DNA of 64,000 nucleotides, taken from positions 101,590 through 165,589 of the forward strand of contig NZ_JPVR01000073.1 in the NCBI RefSeq assembly GCF_000772935.1, written 5' to 3'. Numbering within the stretch: position 1 is the first letter of the stretch; each line of letters begins with the position of its first letter. The notes beneath the pieces were generated by a model. That model was not told the DNA's origin and ran no database searches. It saw nothing but the letters and a program-made list of their open reading frames with translations. The stretch is from Lysinibacillus boronitolerans JCM 21713 = 10a = NBRC 103108. GTDB taxonomy: Bacteria > Bacillota > Bacilli > Bacillales_A > Planococcaceae. This document shows, piece by piece, positions 35,750 through 44,767 of this stretch. The position numbers were made by a program, and so were the translations under genes.

Positions 35750-36133
35750 TCACATCACCGTTGCCTCTGGCTCGTGTGCGATCATTTCCTTAATCGTGTT
35801 GCCCTCTCCCATGATGGCTACAGTTGGTTGATGGTCTTTAGCCTCATGATTATCTACATACACATAGGAAATAATGATGACAATATCACCACGCTGTACA
35901 AGTCTTGCTGCTGCGCCATTGACACAAATGACACCTGACCCTCGTTCACCCGCTATAATATATGTTTCAAAGCGAGCGCCATTATTATTATTAACGACAT
36001 GTACTTTTTCGTTTGCCAGCATACCTACTGCATCTAAAATATCTTCATCTATTGTTATGGAGCCTACATAGTTTAAATCTGCCTGTGTCACTGTTGCACG
36101 GTGGATTTTACTATTCATCATCATACGAAACAT
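35750..36133 (-). CDS. panD: Aspartate 1-decarboxylase (pyruvoyl enzyme) PanD
   Basis: 127 residues. The self-cleavage site G24-S25 ([10 protein letters not shown]) is intact; Ser25 becomes the pyruvoyl cofactor. It makes beta-alanine from aspartate for pantothenate. ATG eight bases after GAGGG, and immediately after the panC stop (1 bp between them), so coupled. The catabolic locus at 10-22 kb produces beta-alanine too. Confidence 0.96.
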   Translation of the reverse strand: MFRMMMNSKIHRATVTQADLNYVGSITIDEDILDAVGMLANEKVHVVNNNNGARFETYIIAGERGSGVICVNGAAARLVQRGDIVIIISYVYVDNHEAKDHQPTVAIMGEGNTIKEMIAHEPEATVM

Positions 36134-36134
36134 T

Positions 36135-36992
36135 TTATAATCCCTCTTTCACAGTAAAAATACAATTATCAATTAAACGTGTTTTACCTATATAAACAGC
36201 TGCTGCCAACAAGACTTGCTGTGTTGTAGCTGTCACTGGTGTTAAATCGGGGTAGGCTAATAATTCAATATAATCAATTCGGCCATGTGTTCTTGCCTGA
36301 ATATGAGCTTTTGCTTTAGCAAGTGCGCTATCAGCATCACCATTCGCTAAAAAGCTATCGCGTGCCAACTGCAATGCTTCATTGATCGCTGGAGCCTCTT
36401 GTCGCTCTGACCCACTTAAATAGACATTACGTGAAGATTTTGCTAAACCGTCCTCTTCGCGTACAATTGGGACAACACGTATTTCTAAAGGGAAATTAAA
36501 GTCACGTACCATCGTCGCAATAATCGCAACCTGCTGCGCATCTTTTTGCCCGAAATAAGCTCGATTTGGCATTGTTAAATGAAATAATTTAGAGACAACC
36601 TGTAAAACACCATCAAAATGACCAGGGCGACTCGCACCACAAAGAATCGTGGCCTGCTCACCTGCATGTAGGCGAATCCCTCCATCTTGGGGATACATTT
36701 CTTCCACATTTGGTGCGAACACAATATCCACACCGACAGATTCAGCTAATGCAGTATCTCTAGGCAAATCACGAGGATAACTTTCAAAATCTTCATTTGG
36801 TCCAAATTGCGTTGGATTGACGAAAATACTCATTACAACGACATCATTTTCTGCACGAGCTGTTTGTGCTAATGTTAAATGACCCTCATGTAAATAGCCC
36901 ATTGTCGGAACAAGTCCAATCGTTTTTTGAGACTGCTTAGCTGCTTGAATTTCTTTGGCTAATGCCTGTATCGTCGTAACGACCTTCATCAT
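36135..36992 (-). CDS. panC: Pantothenate synthetase PanC
   Basis: 285 residues. ATP-binding signatures [14 protein letters not shown] (HIGH-like) and the KSSRNVYL segment (KMSKS-like) are present, with [15 protein letters not shown] and GQKDAQQ. It joins pantoate and beta-alanine with ATP. The first of two tandem ATGs overlaps the panB stop (ATGA), and panD follows at 1 bp. Confidence 0.97.
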   Translation of the reverse strand: MMKVVTTIQALAKEIQAAKQSQKTIGLVPTMGYLHEGHLTLAQTARAENDVVVMSIFVNPTQFGPNEDFESYPRDLPRDTALAESVGVDIVFAPNVEEMYPQDGGIRLHAGEQATILCGASRPGHFDGVLQVVSKLFHLTMPNRAYFGQKDAQQVAIIATMVRDFNFPLEIRVVPIVREEDGLAKSSRNVYLSGSERQEAPAINEALQLARDSFLANGDADSALAKAKAHIQARTHGRIDYIELLAYPDLTPVTATTQQVLLAAAVYIGKTRLIDNCIFTVKEGL

Positions 36993-37825
36993 TTAACGCC
37001 TCCATATAGCTGATCTAACGCTTCCTCTTTCATTGTGAAGAAATGCTTTGGAGCAGGGAAAGTACCCGCTTTCACCGCTTCTACGTAACGAATCATACCC
37101 GTGCTTACCTCTTTGCCCATATCAGCAAATTGTTGAACAAATTTCGGTACATGGTGCGAACCGTAGCTTAGCATGTCATGATACACGAGCACTTGTCCAT
37201 CAGCCTCAACTCCAGCGCCTATGCCGATGGTTGGAATAACAAGACTAGCTGAAACGATCTCTGTCAGCTGATGAGGAATACATTCTAACACGACTGCACA
37301 TGCACCAGCCGCTTCGCATTGTTTTGCTTCTTCAAGCAGTGTAGCAGCCTGCTCAGCTGTTTTTCCTTGTACCTTATAACCACCAAGCACGCCCGCTGAT
37401 TGAGGCAACAAGCCTAAGTGAGCTACTACTGGAATACCAGCTGACGTTAATTTACGAATGACAGGTATAACCTCTCCTGCCCCCTCAACCTTTAAAGCAT
37501 CTGCTCCTGTTTGCTGCATCATCGAAATGGCTGTTTTTAGTGTCTCATTGACATCGCCATGATAAGAACCGAATGGCATATCAACGACCATAAACGTATC
37601 CTTTGCCCCTCGTCTTACTGCTTTTGCATGATGAACCATATCCGCTACAGTCACAGGCATTGTAGAATCATAGCCAAGCACGACCATTCCAAGTGAATCC
37701 CCGACTAGTATCATCTCAACACCAGCTTCTTCCGCGAATTTAGCAGCTGGATAATCATAGGCTGTTACCATCACGATTTTCTCGCCTGCCGCTTTCATCT
37801 TTAAAAAATCTGTTGTCGTTTTCAT
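36989..37825 (-). CDS. panB: 3-methyl-2-oxobutanoate hydroxymethyltransferase PanB
   Basis: 278 residues from the ATG seven bases after AAGGAGGA; the frame stays open 120 bp into the leader, but the leader is better explained as RNA structure. Metal-binding [19 protein letters not shown], substrate loop PFGSYH, and [29 protein letters not shown] are family hallmarks. It makes ketopantoate from ketoisovalerate and methylene-tetrahydrofolate. First gene of panBCD behind an attenuator-like leader. Confidence 0.96.
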   Translation of the reverse strand: MKTTTDFLKMKAAGEKIVMVTAYDYPAAKFAEEAGVEMILVGDSLGMVVLGYDSTMPVTVADMVHHAKAVRRGAKDTFMVVDMPFGSYHGDVNETLKTAISMMQQTGADALKVEGAGEVIPVIRKLTSAGIPVVAHLGLLPQSAGVLGGYKVQGKTAEQAATLLEEAKQCEAAGACAVVLECIPHQLTEIVSASLVIPTIGIGAGVEADGQVLVYHDMLSYGSHHVPKFVQQFADMGKEVSTGMIRYVEAVKAGTFPAPKHFFTMKEEALDQLYGGVK

Positions 37826-37859
37826 TTTGTAGTCCTCCTTTTTTAAAGGAAGAAAACAG

Positions 37860-38067
37860 AAAAACCCTTCTGTGTCGAAAATGGACAGAAGGGTAGTGTG
37901 TCGTTCAATGATAAAAAGACCCCATAAAGAGGCAATAGCTTGCAAAATGAAAGCTATATTTGAACGTATCGTTTTCTTCCGTCCCTGTCTAAAAGATCAA
38001 GGCAGATATTTGGTAGTATAGTCTATTGCGTTTTTGAAGGTGCCGTTCACAATGGATACTGCCCTTC
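37860..38067 (-). promoter_or_regulatory. Structured panB leader ending in an intrinsic terminator (candidate pan-motif RNA)
   Basis: About 208 nt between the predicted transcript start and a terminator. In transcript order: stem AAGG/CCTT nested in TGCG/CGCA directly at the 5' end (38066 to about 38020), a middle region, CGTTCAA (37962-37968 region) pairing with TTGAACG (about 37904-37910) around a hairpin ATAGCTT/AAGCTAT, and then ACCCTTCTGT/ACAGAAGGGT (37885-37894 and 37864-37873) followed by five T. The terminator stands before the panB ribosome site, the layout of transcription attenuation. The published pan motif precedes panB, panC and panD in Firmicutes; I cannot confirm its bulged-A consensus by eye. 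Confidence 0.65.
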
Positions 38068-38073
38068 GCACAT

Positions 38074-38103
38074 ACTATAACAGATTTTCCTACTAATCTT
38101 CAA
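38074..38103 (-). promoter_or_regulatory. Predicted sigma A promoter of panBCD
   Basis: TTGAAG, 18 bp, TATAGT on the minus strand. The predicted start lies at the first base-paired part of the leader. Confidence 0.55.
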
Positions 38104-38161
38104 ATATTATTTTCTTACAATATCTTCGTCTAACAACATTGGAAAAAATTTTCTTTTAGAA

Positions 38162-38206
38162 TTGACATTCCATGTTATACGTCATATACTATCCCCATAC
38201 TATATG
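38162..38206 (+). promoter_or_regulatory. Sigma A promoter and overlapping candidate PadR operator
   Basis: TTGACA (38162-38167), 17 bp, TATACT (38185-38190) is near consensus. A 10-bp inverted repeat with one mismatch, CATATACTAT-CCCC-ATACTATATG (38183-38206), covers the -10 and the start region, as expected for repression by the PadR protein encoded just downstream. Confidence 0.65.
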
Positions 38207-38253
38207 CCATATAATATAAAATGAAGTATAGGTATTACATGTGAGGTGAAAAG

Positions 38254-38574
38254 ATGACATTTCAGCTTGGTTCAGCTTTACTTGATGCTTGTGTACTGGC
38301 TATTGTTGAGAAAGAGGACGCCTACGGTTATTCTTTAACACAGCAGGTACAATCAGTCATGGAGATTTCAGAGTCTACACTGTATCCTGTATTACGCCGC
38401 TTACAAAAAGCGCATTACTTAACAACGTACGATCAGCCTTATCAAGGTAGAAATAGACGCTATTATCAAATTACAGAGCAAGGACGTATACGATTATTAG
38501 AGCTATTAAAAGAATGGCAAATGTATAAGGAAAAGGTTGATTGTGTACTTTTAGGAGGGAATTTAGATGGATAG
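38254..38574 (+). CDS. PadR-family transcriptional regulator
   Basis: 106 residues, the short PadR class with a winged helix: VLAIVEKEDAYGYSLTQQV, then ISESTLYPVLRRLQKAHYLTTY (recognition helix and turn) and GRNRRYYQITEQGRIRL (wing). ATG behind GTGAGGTG. It heads an operon with DUF1700 and DUF4097 genes and overlaps the next by 8 bp. This trio is a common Firmicute arrangement that responds to envelope or antibiotic stress in other species; repression of its own promoter is likely. Confidence 0.92.
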   Translation: MTFQLGSALLDACVLAIVEKEDAYGYSLTQQVQSVMEISESTLYPVLRRLQKAHYLTTYDQPYQGRNRRYYQITEQGRIRLLELLKEWQMYKEKVDCVLLGGNLDG

Positions 38575-39172
38575 AGCAAGCTATTTGAAACAGCTACGAG
38601 GAAAATTACGTCGGCTTCCTGCGCATGAGTTAGACGCTGCGCTTGCCTATTATGAAGAATACTTTGAGGAAGCTGGAGAGGAAAATGAACATCAGGTCAT
38701 TTCACAACTTGGCTCTCCTTCACATGTCGCCTCACAAATATTAGCTGATTTCGCATTAAAGGATTTAGAAACCTCCTCGGCAAAATCAACAAAAAAGAAT
38801 ATGTCTGCCATTTGGCTCATTATTCTAGCTATACTGTCTGCGCCCCTTTCATTGCCATTACTTGCAACAGCCATTGCACTCATTTTTTCATTTGGCGCAG
38901 TCATTATCAGCTTAATCTTTGCTATTGTCGCAACTGTTATGAGTATTTTTGTCGGTGGCGTTGTGGCGATCATTTCAGGTTTCTTAATTTTAACAGAGCA
39001 TTGGCCGACTGCACTGCTTTTTATGGGTGTCGGGTTAATCGTAACGGGCTTGGGAGTCTTACTGTTCCCAGTTGTTGCTCGTGTTATCAAGAAAACCGTT
39101 GTTGTCTCTGTTGAAACATTAGGCAGACTATTCCACAAAATGACAAAGAAGCGAAAAAAGGGGGACTTCTAA
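38567..39172 (+). CDS. DUF1700 (HAAS-type) membrane protein
   Basis: 201 residues. The N-terminal 70 residues are the HAAS helical domain (YLKQLRGKLRRLPAHELDAALAYYEEYFEEAG, then VISQLGSPSHVASQILADF). Four hydrophobic segments between about 83 and 185 anchor it, with a basic cytoplasmic tail (KMTKKRKKGDF). Its start overlaps padR and its stop is 1 bp before the next gene. HAAS domains are thought to carry signals between membrane sensors and PadR-type regulators. Confidence 0.88.
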   Translation: MDRASYLKQLRGKLRRLPAHELDAALAYYEEYFEEAGEENEHQVISQLGSPSHVASQILADFALKDLETSSAKSTKKNMSAIWLIILAILSAPLSLPLLATAIALIFSFGAVIISLIFAIVATVMSIFVGGVVAIISGFLILTEHWPTALLFMGVGLIVTGLGVLLFPVVARVIKKTVVVSVETLGRLFHKMTKKRKKGDF

Positions 39173-39173
39173 A

Positions 39174-40010
39174 ATGACGTCAAAAAATACCCTTATTGCC
39201 ATGACAATGATTGCATTAGGCATTCTACTTGCATTGATTGGCTATTTTTCAGGGGGTCGCTGGCTGATTCTAAAAGATTCAGAGGGGCTTTACGTCCCAA
39301 GTAATACTAAATTAATAAGTCAGTCACATGCTTTAGATGCATTCACAAGTATTAATATCGTAAATGATTATGGAGATGTGGAAATTGTTGCAAGTGATAG
39401 TGACTATAAATTAGACACAAAGGTCCTTGAGCAAGAAGATGTAACATATCATATTGATAACGGAACTTTAACCATCAAAACAATGGCAAAGAAAAAGGAT
39501 GGTATTCAATTTGGCTTCGGTAACCTTTCTTCCCCTTCAATCAAACTCTATGTCCCAAAAGATACAAAAATAGAGGCGATTGTGATAGACAGTAATTTTG
39601 GCGATACAGCCATTCATGGGCTACAGTATCAGCAGCTTCATCTCATCCAGGATTTTGGAGATATTACTTTCAATAACTCGACTGGTGACAAAACAGAGAT
39701 TAGGCAGTCCTTTGGTGATTTGACGCTTCAGAAACTTACTAGTAACGGCTTGACTATTGAGAGCGAGCATGGAGATATCGATATAGATGGCACATTAAAT
39801 GGCCAATCAACCATTACCTCAAGTTTTGGCGATACAACGCTTCACTTACAAAACAAACAAAGTGATGTAGGCTATGCTCTCAAAACAGATTTCGGTGATG
39901 TGACCATTAATGATGAAGAACAAAGTGGCACCGTGACTCAAGTAACGAAGGGTGAGCACCAACTGAATGTTTCCTTATCACATGGTGATATAGATGTGTC
40001 ACTAAAATAA
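39174..40010 (+). CDS. DUF4097 beta-strand-repeat protein (LiaG-like)
   Basis: 278 residues. One N-terminal anchor helix (about 7-25), then an extracytoplasmic right-handed beta repeat: successive GDV/GDI/GDT strands (YGDVEIV, FGDTAIHG, FGDITFNN, FGDLTLQ, HGDIDIDG, FGDTTLH, FGDVTIN, HGDIDVSL), spaced about 18-25 residues. ATG after GGGGGACTTCTAAA. The fold is shared with LiaG-type proteins of cell-envelope stress operons. Last gene of the padR operon. Confidence 0.9.
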   Translation: MTSKNTLIAMTMIALGILLALIGYFSGGRWLILKDSEGLYVPSNTKLISQSHALDAFTSINIVNDYGDVEIVASDSDYKLDTKVLEQEDVTYHIDNGTLTIKTMAKKKDGIQFGFGNLSSPSIKLYVPKDTKIEAIVIDSNFGDTAIHGLQYQQLHLIQDFGDITFNNSTGDKTEIRQSFGDLTLQKLTSNGLTIESEHGDIDIDGTLNGQSTITSSFGDTTLHLQNKQSDVGYALKTDFGDVTINDEEQSGTVTQVTKGEHQLNVSLSHGDIDVSLK

Positions 40011-40024
40011 AGAATAGACAATAA

Positions 40025-40064
40025 AAGAAGCTGCAAGTATGAACGTTACTCGCAGCTTCTTTTT
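40025..40064. terminator. Bidirectional terminator between the padR operon and birA
   Basis: Stem AAGAAGCTGC/GCAGCTTCTT extended by AGTA/TACT, with A or T runs on both sides; overlaps the birA stop. Confidence 0.88.
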
Positions 40065-41052
40065 ATAATAGTTTGATGTCTCCCGCATAGATCGTGCGAA
40101 TCGTTCCATCATCCTGCGTCAGCTGTAGGACACCATCGTCTGTAATGCCACTTGCAACCCCTTCAAAACGTTCGCGTATCGTCGTTACCTCAATACGTTG
40201 ACCAATTGTACAGGACAATTGCTGCCATAGTGTTTTTAGACTCGCAAACCCCTCTTTGACATATAGCTCTGTAAACTGTTCTAAATAGTGTAAGATAGAG
40301 GCCACAAGTGCTGCACGATTGATTTCTTCCCCTGCCTCTAATCGTAATGAAGTGGCAATATCCGCGATTTCAGGTGAAAAGTCAGCTGCTGCTTGGTTCG
40401 CATTTATGCCAATTCCAACAAGTAAAGCTTGCACAAGATCCGCCTCAGCCTGCATTTCTGTTAAAATACCCGTACATTTTTTTCCATTAATCAATAAATC
40501 ATTAGGCCATTTAATCGCTGGCTCTACATGTTTATATAAGGTTTTAATGGCCATCGTGACAGCTACTGCCACCACAAGTGTATAGGATGAGGCCTGTTGG
40601 GGCGTAACATCTGGCCGAACAATAACGGTCATCCAAATACCTGTCCCATGTGCAGACTCCCAAGGACGAGCCATACGACCACGCCCCGCTGTTTGCTCCT
40701 CACCAATGATAATCGTACCGTGTGGGGCTCCTTCCTGTGCAAGCTTATGTGCAATCGTTTGTGTAGAATCAACTACATCATAATAATGGATCTCACGTCC
40801 AAAATGCTCTGTCTTTAAAAAAAGCTCAATCTGTGTAGGGCTCAAGCTATTTGGTACGCCTGTCAATACATACCCCTTTTTCTTAATTGTTTCAAATGTA
40901 TACCCTTCCTCTTGTAATGTTTGCATATGCTTCCAAACAGCGGTTCTTGAGACACCAAGAGAATCTGCTAACTCCTGACCTGAAACCGCTTCTCCATCAG
41001 CAGCCAATATTCTTTTTAAAATTTCGTCCTTTATGGAATTTGTCATCTTCAC
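40063..41052 (-). CDS. birA: BirA: biotin--protein ligase and biotin operon repressor
   Basis: 329 residues from a GTG five bases after AAAGGA (an ATG six bases later is possible). N-terminal winged helix (GQELADSLGVSRTAVWKHMQTLQEEGY, 22-48), the ligase with GRGRMARPWESAHGTGIWMT, KWPNDLLINGKKCTGIL and GIGINAN, and a C-terminal SH3-like domain. It biotinylates acetyl-CoA and pyruvate carboxylases and represses biotin genes. It follows cca by 152 bp with a terminator between, so it is transcribed separately, unlike the tight cca-birA spacing in B. subtilis. Confidence 0.95.
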   Translation of the reverse strand: MKMTNSIKDEILKRILAADGEAVSGQELADSLGVSRTAVWKHMQTLQEEGYTFETIKKKGYVLTGVPNSLSPTQIELFLKTEHFGREIHYYDVVDSTQTIAHKLAQEGAPHGTIIIGEEQTAGRGRMARPWESAHGTGIWMTVIVRPDVTPQQASSYTLVVAVAVTMAIKTLYKHVEPAIKWPNDLLINGKKCTGILTEMQAEADLVQALLVGIGINANQAAADFSPEIADIATSLRLEAGEEINRAALVASILHYLEQFTELYVKEGFASLKTLWQQLSCTIGQRIEVTTIRERFEGVASGITDDGVLQLTQDDGTIRTIYAGDIKLL

Positions 41053-41151
41053 ATCAATCCTTTAGTTAACTGTACTCTTGTTATGTAACTTATTTTGTCT
41101 TAATCATACTGTAAATTAACGTAAATGACCACCAACGATGGGGAATTTAAT

Positions 41152-41185
41152 AAAAGCCATCTCCCGAAAATGAGAGACGGCTTTT
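41152..41185 (-). terminator. Terminator after cca
   Basis: Stem AAAAGCC(G)TCTC against GAGA(T)GGCTTTT around a CATTTTCG-type loop, 20 bp past cca on the minus strand. Confidence 0.8.
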
Positions 41186-41204
41186 GACTATCATGTATTT
41201 GGCT

Positions 41205-42377
41205 TTAAGTAAGATCCTGCTGCTCAAGCCAGCTTTTAATCTGTTGTCGATCATTTTGAAGCTCATGATGAAGAATGGCTGTCAGCAGATCCTCCAATGT
41301 GGCTTTTACCCACGGTCCACCTTTTTTGCCAGACCATTTCAGTAAATCAGCCCCATTCACCACTAATTCTTGCTTATGTTGAATCGGTAGCTTTGCCTGT
41401 AATTCTCGAATAGATTGTTGAGGGATTGAAGCATCTAATTGGAGAAGTCGTGCAAAATATTGCGCAGCCACTAGTTCTTCCTCTGTATAGATAAAATAAT
41501 GACGATTTGTCCAACCATCTTTTAAAGCCTCAAAAGCGGTTAAAACGGATTTAATAAACGCCATTTCCTTATTAGATAATCGATAATCGCGCACTACCTC
41601 ACGCCATGCCGTTCCTTGTAGTAAGGCAAAGTATGCCCAACCAAGAAGAGCATCCTGTGTTTGGAAATTACGCCATTGCGCAGCTTGAAAATCACCTGTT
41701 AAATAGGCCGCTAATCCGCTGTCCTCTAGTTTTTGTATACCCCCAAAAACGGTTTGTCCTACCCAAAGCTTATCAAGCTCTGCTTTAATGCGTTCTTTTG
41801 CAATAAAGGTCAAATCAGCAGCCCTTTGCTGGATGGCTGCTAATGTATTCACCTCAATCGTAAAATCAAGCTGTGCAGAGAAGCGAATCGCTCGTAACAT
41901 CCGTAGAGCATCTTCTGCAAACCGTTTTTCTGCCTCTCCTACCGCACGGATCACGCGCTTTTCAATATCTTGACGTCCACCATAATAATCTACAAAAGAG
42001 CCATCACGACGCATGGCAATGGCATTCATCGTAAAATCTCGGCGTTGTAAGTCCTCTTTTAGAGATCGAACGAAATGGACATTCTGTGGTCTTCGATGAT
42101 CTGTATATTCCCCATCTGTCCGATAGGTAGTCACTTCCACAGGTCCAGCGGGTACGATAACAAGTACCGTCCCATGCTGAATCCCAATATCTACAGTTTT
42201 TTGAAACACAGTTTTTACTTCTTCAGGCAAGGCATTTGTAGCCACATCTACATCATGGGCAGGACGATCGAGTAAAGCATCTCTTACAGCTCCACCAACA
42301 ATAACCGCTTCAAAGCCTGCTTGTTCTAATTGTTCAATGACTGAATAGGCTGCTTGCCATTCTTTATTGTTTTGCAT
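41205..42377 (-). CDS. cca: CCA tRNA nucleotidyltransferase
   Basis: 390 residues from the ATG of MQNNKEW, five bases after GGAAAG and 14 bp inside the bshA gene. Class II signatures: GGAVRDALLDRP, DVDVATNA (metal-binding Asp pair), RRDFTMNAIA and the template-motif region RFAEDALRMLRAIRF. It adds or repairs the 3' CCA end of tRNAs. Coupled to bshA by overlap. Confidence 0.95.
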   Translation of the reverse strand: MQNNKEWQAAYSVIEQLEQAGFEAVIVGGAVRDALLDRPAHDVDVATNALPEEVKTVFQKTVDIGIQHGTVLVIVPAGPVEVTTYRTDGEYTDHRRPQNVHFVRSLKEDLQRRDFTMNAIAMRRDGSFVDYYGGRQDIEKRVIRAVGEAEKRFAEDALRMLRAIRFSAQLDFTIEVNTLAAIQQRAADLTFIAKERIKAELDKLWVGQTVFGGIQKLEDSGLAAYLTGDFQAAQWRNFQTQDALLGWAYFALLQGTAWREVVRDYRLSNKEMAFIKSVLTAFEALKDGWTNRHYFIYTEEELVAAQYFARLLQLDASIPQQSIRELQAKLPIQHKQELVVNGADLLKWSGKKGGPWVKATLEDLLTAILHHELQNDRQQIKSWLEQQDLT

Positions 42378-43509
42378 GATTTCTTTCCGCAACCTTCTCG
42401 TACAGATTTTCATATTGTTCCACAATTTTGGATGAGTGGAATTTTTCACTTACTGCACGGATGGCCGCTTCTCGGAAGCGCAGTAATTGTTCCTCATCTT
42501 GCAATAAATGGGTTGCATACTCCGCAACTGCATCTGTATCCCCTAATTCTACGATATAGCCATCTACGCCATGCTCAATGACTTCAGGAATACCACCTAC
42601 GTTTGATCCAATACAAGGTACACCACAAGCCATCGCCTCTAACAACACCAGTCCAAACGATTCTTGCTGTGATAATAATAGCTTAAGATCACTAATCGCA
42701 TACAGTTCAGCTAAGTTTTCTTGTTTCCCTAAAAATAAAACATCCTTCATATACGGACTTCCTTTTACTTGGTCCATGACACGATGCTTTTCTGGGCCAT
42801 CCCCTACTAATAAGAGCTTTGCTTTCATGTTGGCACGGATTTTCATAAAGGCGTCTACAATGTGTGGAAGGTTCTTTATTTTACGGAAGTTGGATACATG
42901 AATGAGGACTTTTTCATCTTCTTGAATACCAAATTGCTCTTTTAAGTTTCCTGAATTTCGTGGGAAGTATTCGCGTTCATCCACAAAGTTATAAATCGTT
43001 TCAATTGGTTTTACTGTATCAATCAGTTCATAGGTTTGTTCTTTTAATGCCTGTGACACGGTTGTCACAATATCAGATTTATCAATCCCATACTTAATGG
43101 CCTGTGAGAGCGTAGAATCTTGCCCAAGCACCGATATATCTGTACCATGAAGGGTTGTGACGATGCCAATGTCTCGACCGCTCATTTCACGTGCTAGCAC
43201 CGCACATACTGCATGTGGGATAGCATAATGCACATGCAGCACATCCAACTCTTCATCCTTGATGACGTCTGCCATTTTACTCGCTAATGCAATATCGTAT
43301 GGAGAATATTGAAATACTGAATAATTATTAACTTCGACTTCATGGAAAAAGACGGTTGGATAAATTTTATTCAATCGAAATGGTACGCTTGAGGTGATGA
43401 AATGAATTTCATGTCCTCTTTCTGCAAGCATTTTGCCTAATTCTGTTGCGATGACACCAGAGCCACCAACTGTAGGATAACAGGTAATGCCGATTTTTAG
43501 CTTTTTCAT
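42364..43509 (-). CDS. bshA: BshA: N-acetyl-alpha-D-glucosaminyl L-malate synthase
   Basis: 381 residues, a GT4 glycosyltransferase. ITCYPTVGGSGVIATELGKMLAERGHEIHFI and HVHYAIPHAV mark the malate-binding Rossmann domain, and QESFGLVLLEAMACGVPCIGSNVGGIPEVI the UDP-sugar site. It starts bacillithiol synthesis from UDP-GlcNAc and L-malate. It lies 33 bp after mgsA; the deacetylase gene bshB1, next to it in B. subtilis, is missing here. Confidence 0.95.
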   Translation of the reverse strand: MKKLKIGITCYPTVGGSGVIATELGKMLAERGHEIHFITSSVPFRLNKIYPTVFFHEVEVNNYSVFQYSPYDIALASKMADVIKDEELDVLHVHYAIPHAVCAVLAREMSGRDIGIVTTLHGTDISVLGQDSTLSQAIKYGIDKSDIVTTVSQALKEQTYELIDTVKPIETIYNFVDEREYFPRNSGNLKEQFGIQEDEKVLIHVSNFRKIKNLPHIVDAFMKIRANMKAKLLLVGDGPEKHRVMDQVKGSPYMKDVLFLGKQENLAELYAISDLKLLLSQQESFGLVLLEAMACGVPCIGSNVGGIPEVIEHGVDGYIVELGDTDAVAEYATHLLQDEEQLLRFREAAIRAVSEKFHSSKIVEQYENLYEKVAERNHAKQ

Positions 43510-43542
43510 TCGATGATCATCCTTTCTGAATCACGTCTTTTG

Positions 43543-43947
43543 TTAATTTCGTCTTTCTTGTATCAGTCTCCAATCCACAAAGCCTTCTTGTAGGCCTTTT
43601 AGTAATATTTCTGCTGTTCCCATATTTGTTGCCAGTGGCACTTGGTAAACATCACAAAGACGGATTAGTGCAGAAACATCTGGCTCATGTGGTTGTGCTG
43701 TTAATGGATCACGGAAAAATACCACCATGTCCATATCATTATTGGCAATCATTGCACCAATTTGTTGATCGCCACCAAGTGGTCCTGAACGAAAACGTGT
43801 AACCTCCAAACCAGTAGCTTCGATGACACGTTGTCCTGTTGTACCGGTAGCATATAGCGTGTGTTCTTGTAAAATATTTTGGTAAGCAATAGCAAACTGT
43901 ACTAAATTATCTTTTTTACGATCATGTGCAATCAATGCGATTTTCAT
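43543..43947 (-). CDS. mgsA: Methylglyoxal synthase
   Basis: 134 residues, normal length. [36 protein letters not shown] (catalytic Asp within GDQQ) and [15 protein letters not shown] are all intact. It converts dihydroxyacetone phosphate to methylglyoxal, an overflow route under phosphate limitation. It sits between dapB (19 bp) and bshA, the same as ypjF in B. subtilis. Bacillithiol helps to detoxify its product, which may explain the linkage. Confidence 0.95.
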   Translation of the reverse strand: MKIALIAHDRKKDNLVQFAIAYQNILQEHTLYATGTTGQRVIEATGLEVTRFRSGPLGGDQQIGAMIANNDMDMVVFFRDPLTAQPHEPDVSALIRLCDVYQVPLATNMGTAEILLKGLQEGFVDWRLIQERRN

Positions 43948-43966
43948 ATAGCTTCCATCCCAATCT

Positions 43967-44767
43967 TTAGATGATGTTTTCTAAACCATAAACAAGCTGA
44001 TCCATTTTCATAACCTCTTCTATGCAAAAAGCAACACCAGACATAAAAGAATTACGGTTTAATGAATCGTGGCGAATCGTTAGTAGCTGCCCATCCCCTC
44101 CAAATAATACTTGCTGGTGTGCCACTAATCCAGGTAAACGTACGGAGTGAATGCGCATACCGTCAAAGTCTCCACCTCTTGCACCTTCAATGGTTTCTTT
44201 CTCTTCTGGATGTCCTTGTGCCTTTGACGTACGGACTTCTTGTATTAACTGTGCCGTTTTCACCGCCGTTCCAGATGGTGCATCAAGCTTCTGATCATGG
44301 TGCATTTCTATAATCTCTACATCTGGTAAGTATTTGGCCGCTTCTTTTGCAAACTTCATCATTAGGATAGCACCAATCGCAAAGTTTGGTGCAATAATGC
44401 AACCTAACTCTTTTTCTTTGGCCATGGCTGATAATTCCTCTAGTTGTGCATCTGTAAATCCTGTTGTACCAATTACAGGTCGTACATTTAAATTCAGTGC
44501 TTCCTTCGTATGTTTGTAGACTGCATGTGGATTAGTTAAATCCACTAGTACATCCGGTGCAGTTGCTTCTACAAGATCATGCATTTCTGTAAATATAGGC
44601 ACTGTATAGCTTGCTGGAAACATATCTAAATCAGCTAAAGTTTTTCCTACTTCCTTATAATCTAGTACAGCTACTAATTCCATTTTGTCATGTTTCATGA
44701 CCGTATGTACAGCCTCAGCTCCCATTTTTCCTCTTGCTCCCGCAATAGCTACACGAATCGACATCAT
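43967..44767 (-). CDS. dapB: 4-hydroxy-tetrahydrodipicolinate reductase
   Basis: 266 residues. NAD(P)-binding GARGKMG, GTTGFTD and [14 protein letters not shown], and the catalytic [15 protein letters not shown] segment are present. It makes tetrahydrodipicolinate for lysine, cell wall meso-DAP or spore dipicolinate. The start overlaps the stop of ypjD as ATGA, and mgsA follows at 19 bp. Confidence 0.96.
   Translation of the reverse strand: MMSIRVAIAGARGKMGAEAVHTVMKHDKMELVAVLDYKEVGKTLADLDMFPASYTVPIFTEMHDLVEATAPDVLVDLTNPHAVYKHTKEALNLNVRPVIGTTGFTDAQLEELSAMAKEKELGCIIAPNFAIGAILMMKFAKEAAKYLPDVEIIEMHHDQKLDAPSGTAVKTAQLIQEVRTSKAQGHPEEKETIEGARGGDFDGMRIHSVRLPGLVAHQQVLFGGDGQLLTIRHDSLNRNSFMSGVAFCIEEVMKMDQLVYGLENII

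Noticed and set aside
37826..37945. N-terminal extension of PanB into the leader
   Set aside because: The extension covers the terminator hairpin and ribosome site; the ATG at 37825 with AAGGAGGA matches other PanB proteins.
37860..38067. T-box or TPP riboswitch ahead of panB
   Set aside because: No GGGTGGNACC antiterminator sequence and no TPP core; only the pan-motif idea remains.
38692..39138. 148-residue minus-strand frame inside the DUF1700 gene
   Set aside because: Shadow of a low-complexity hydrophobic gene; the sense frame has family features and operon coupling.
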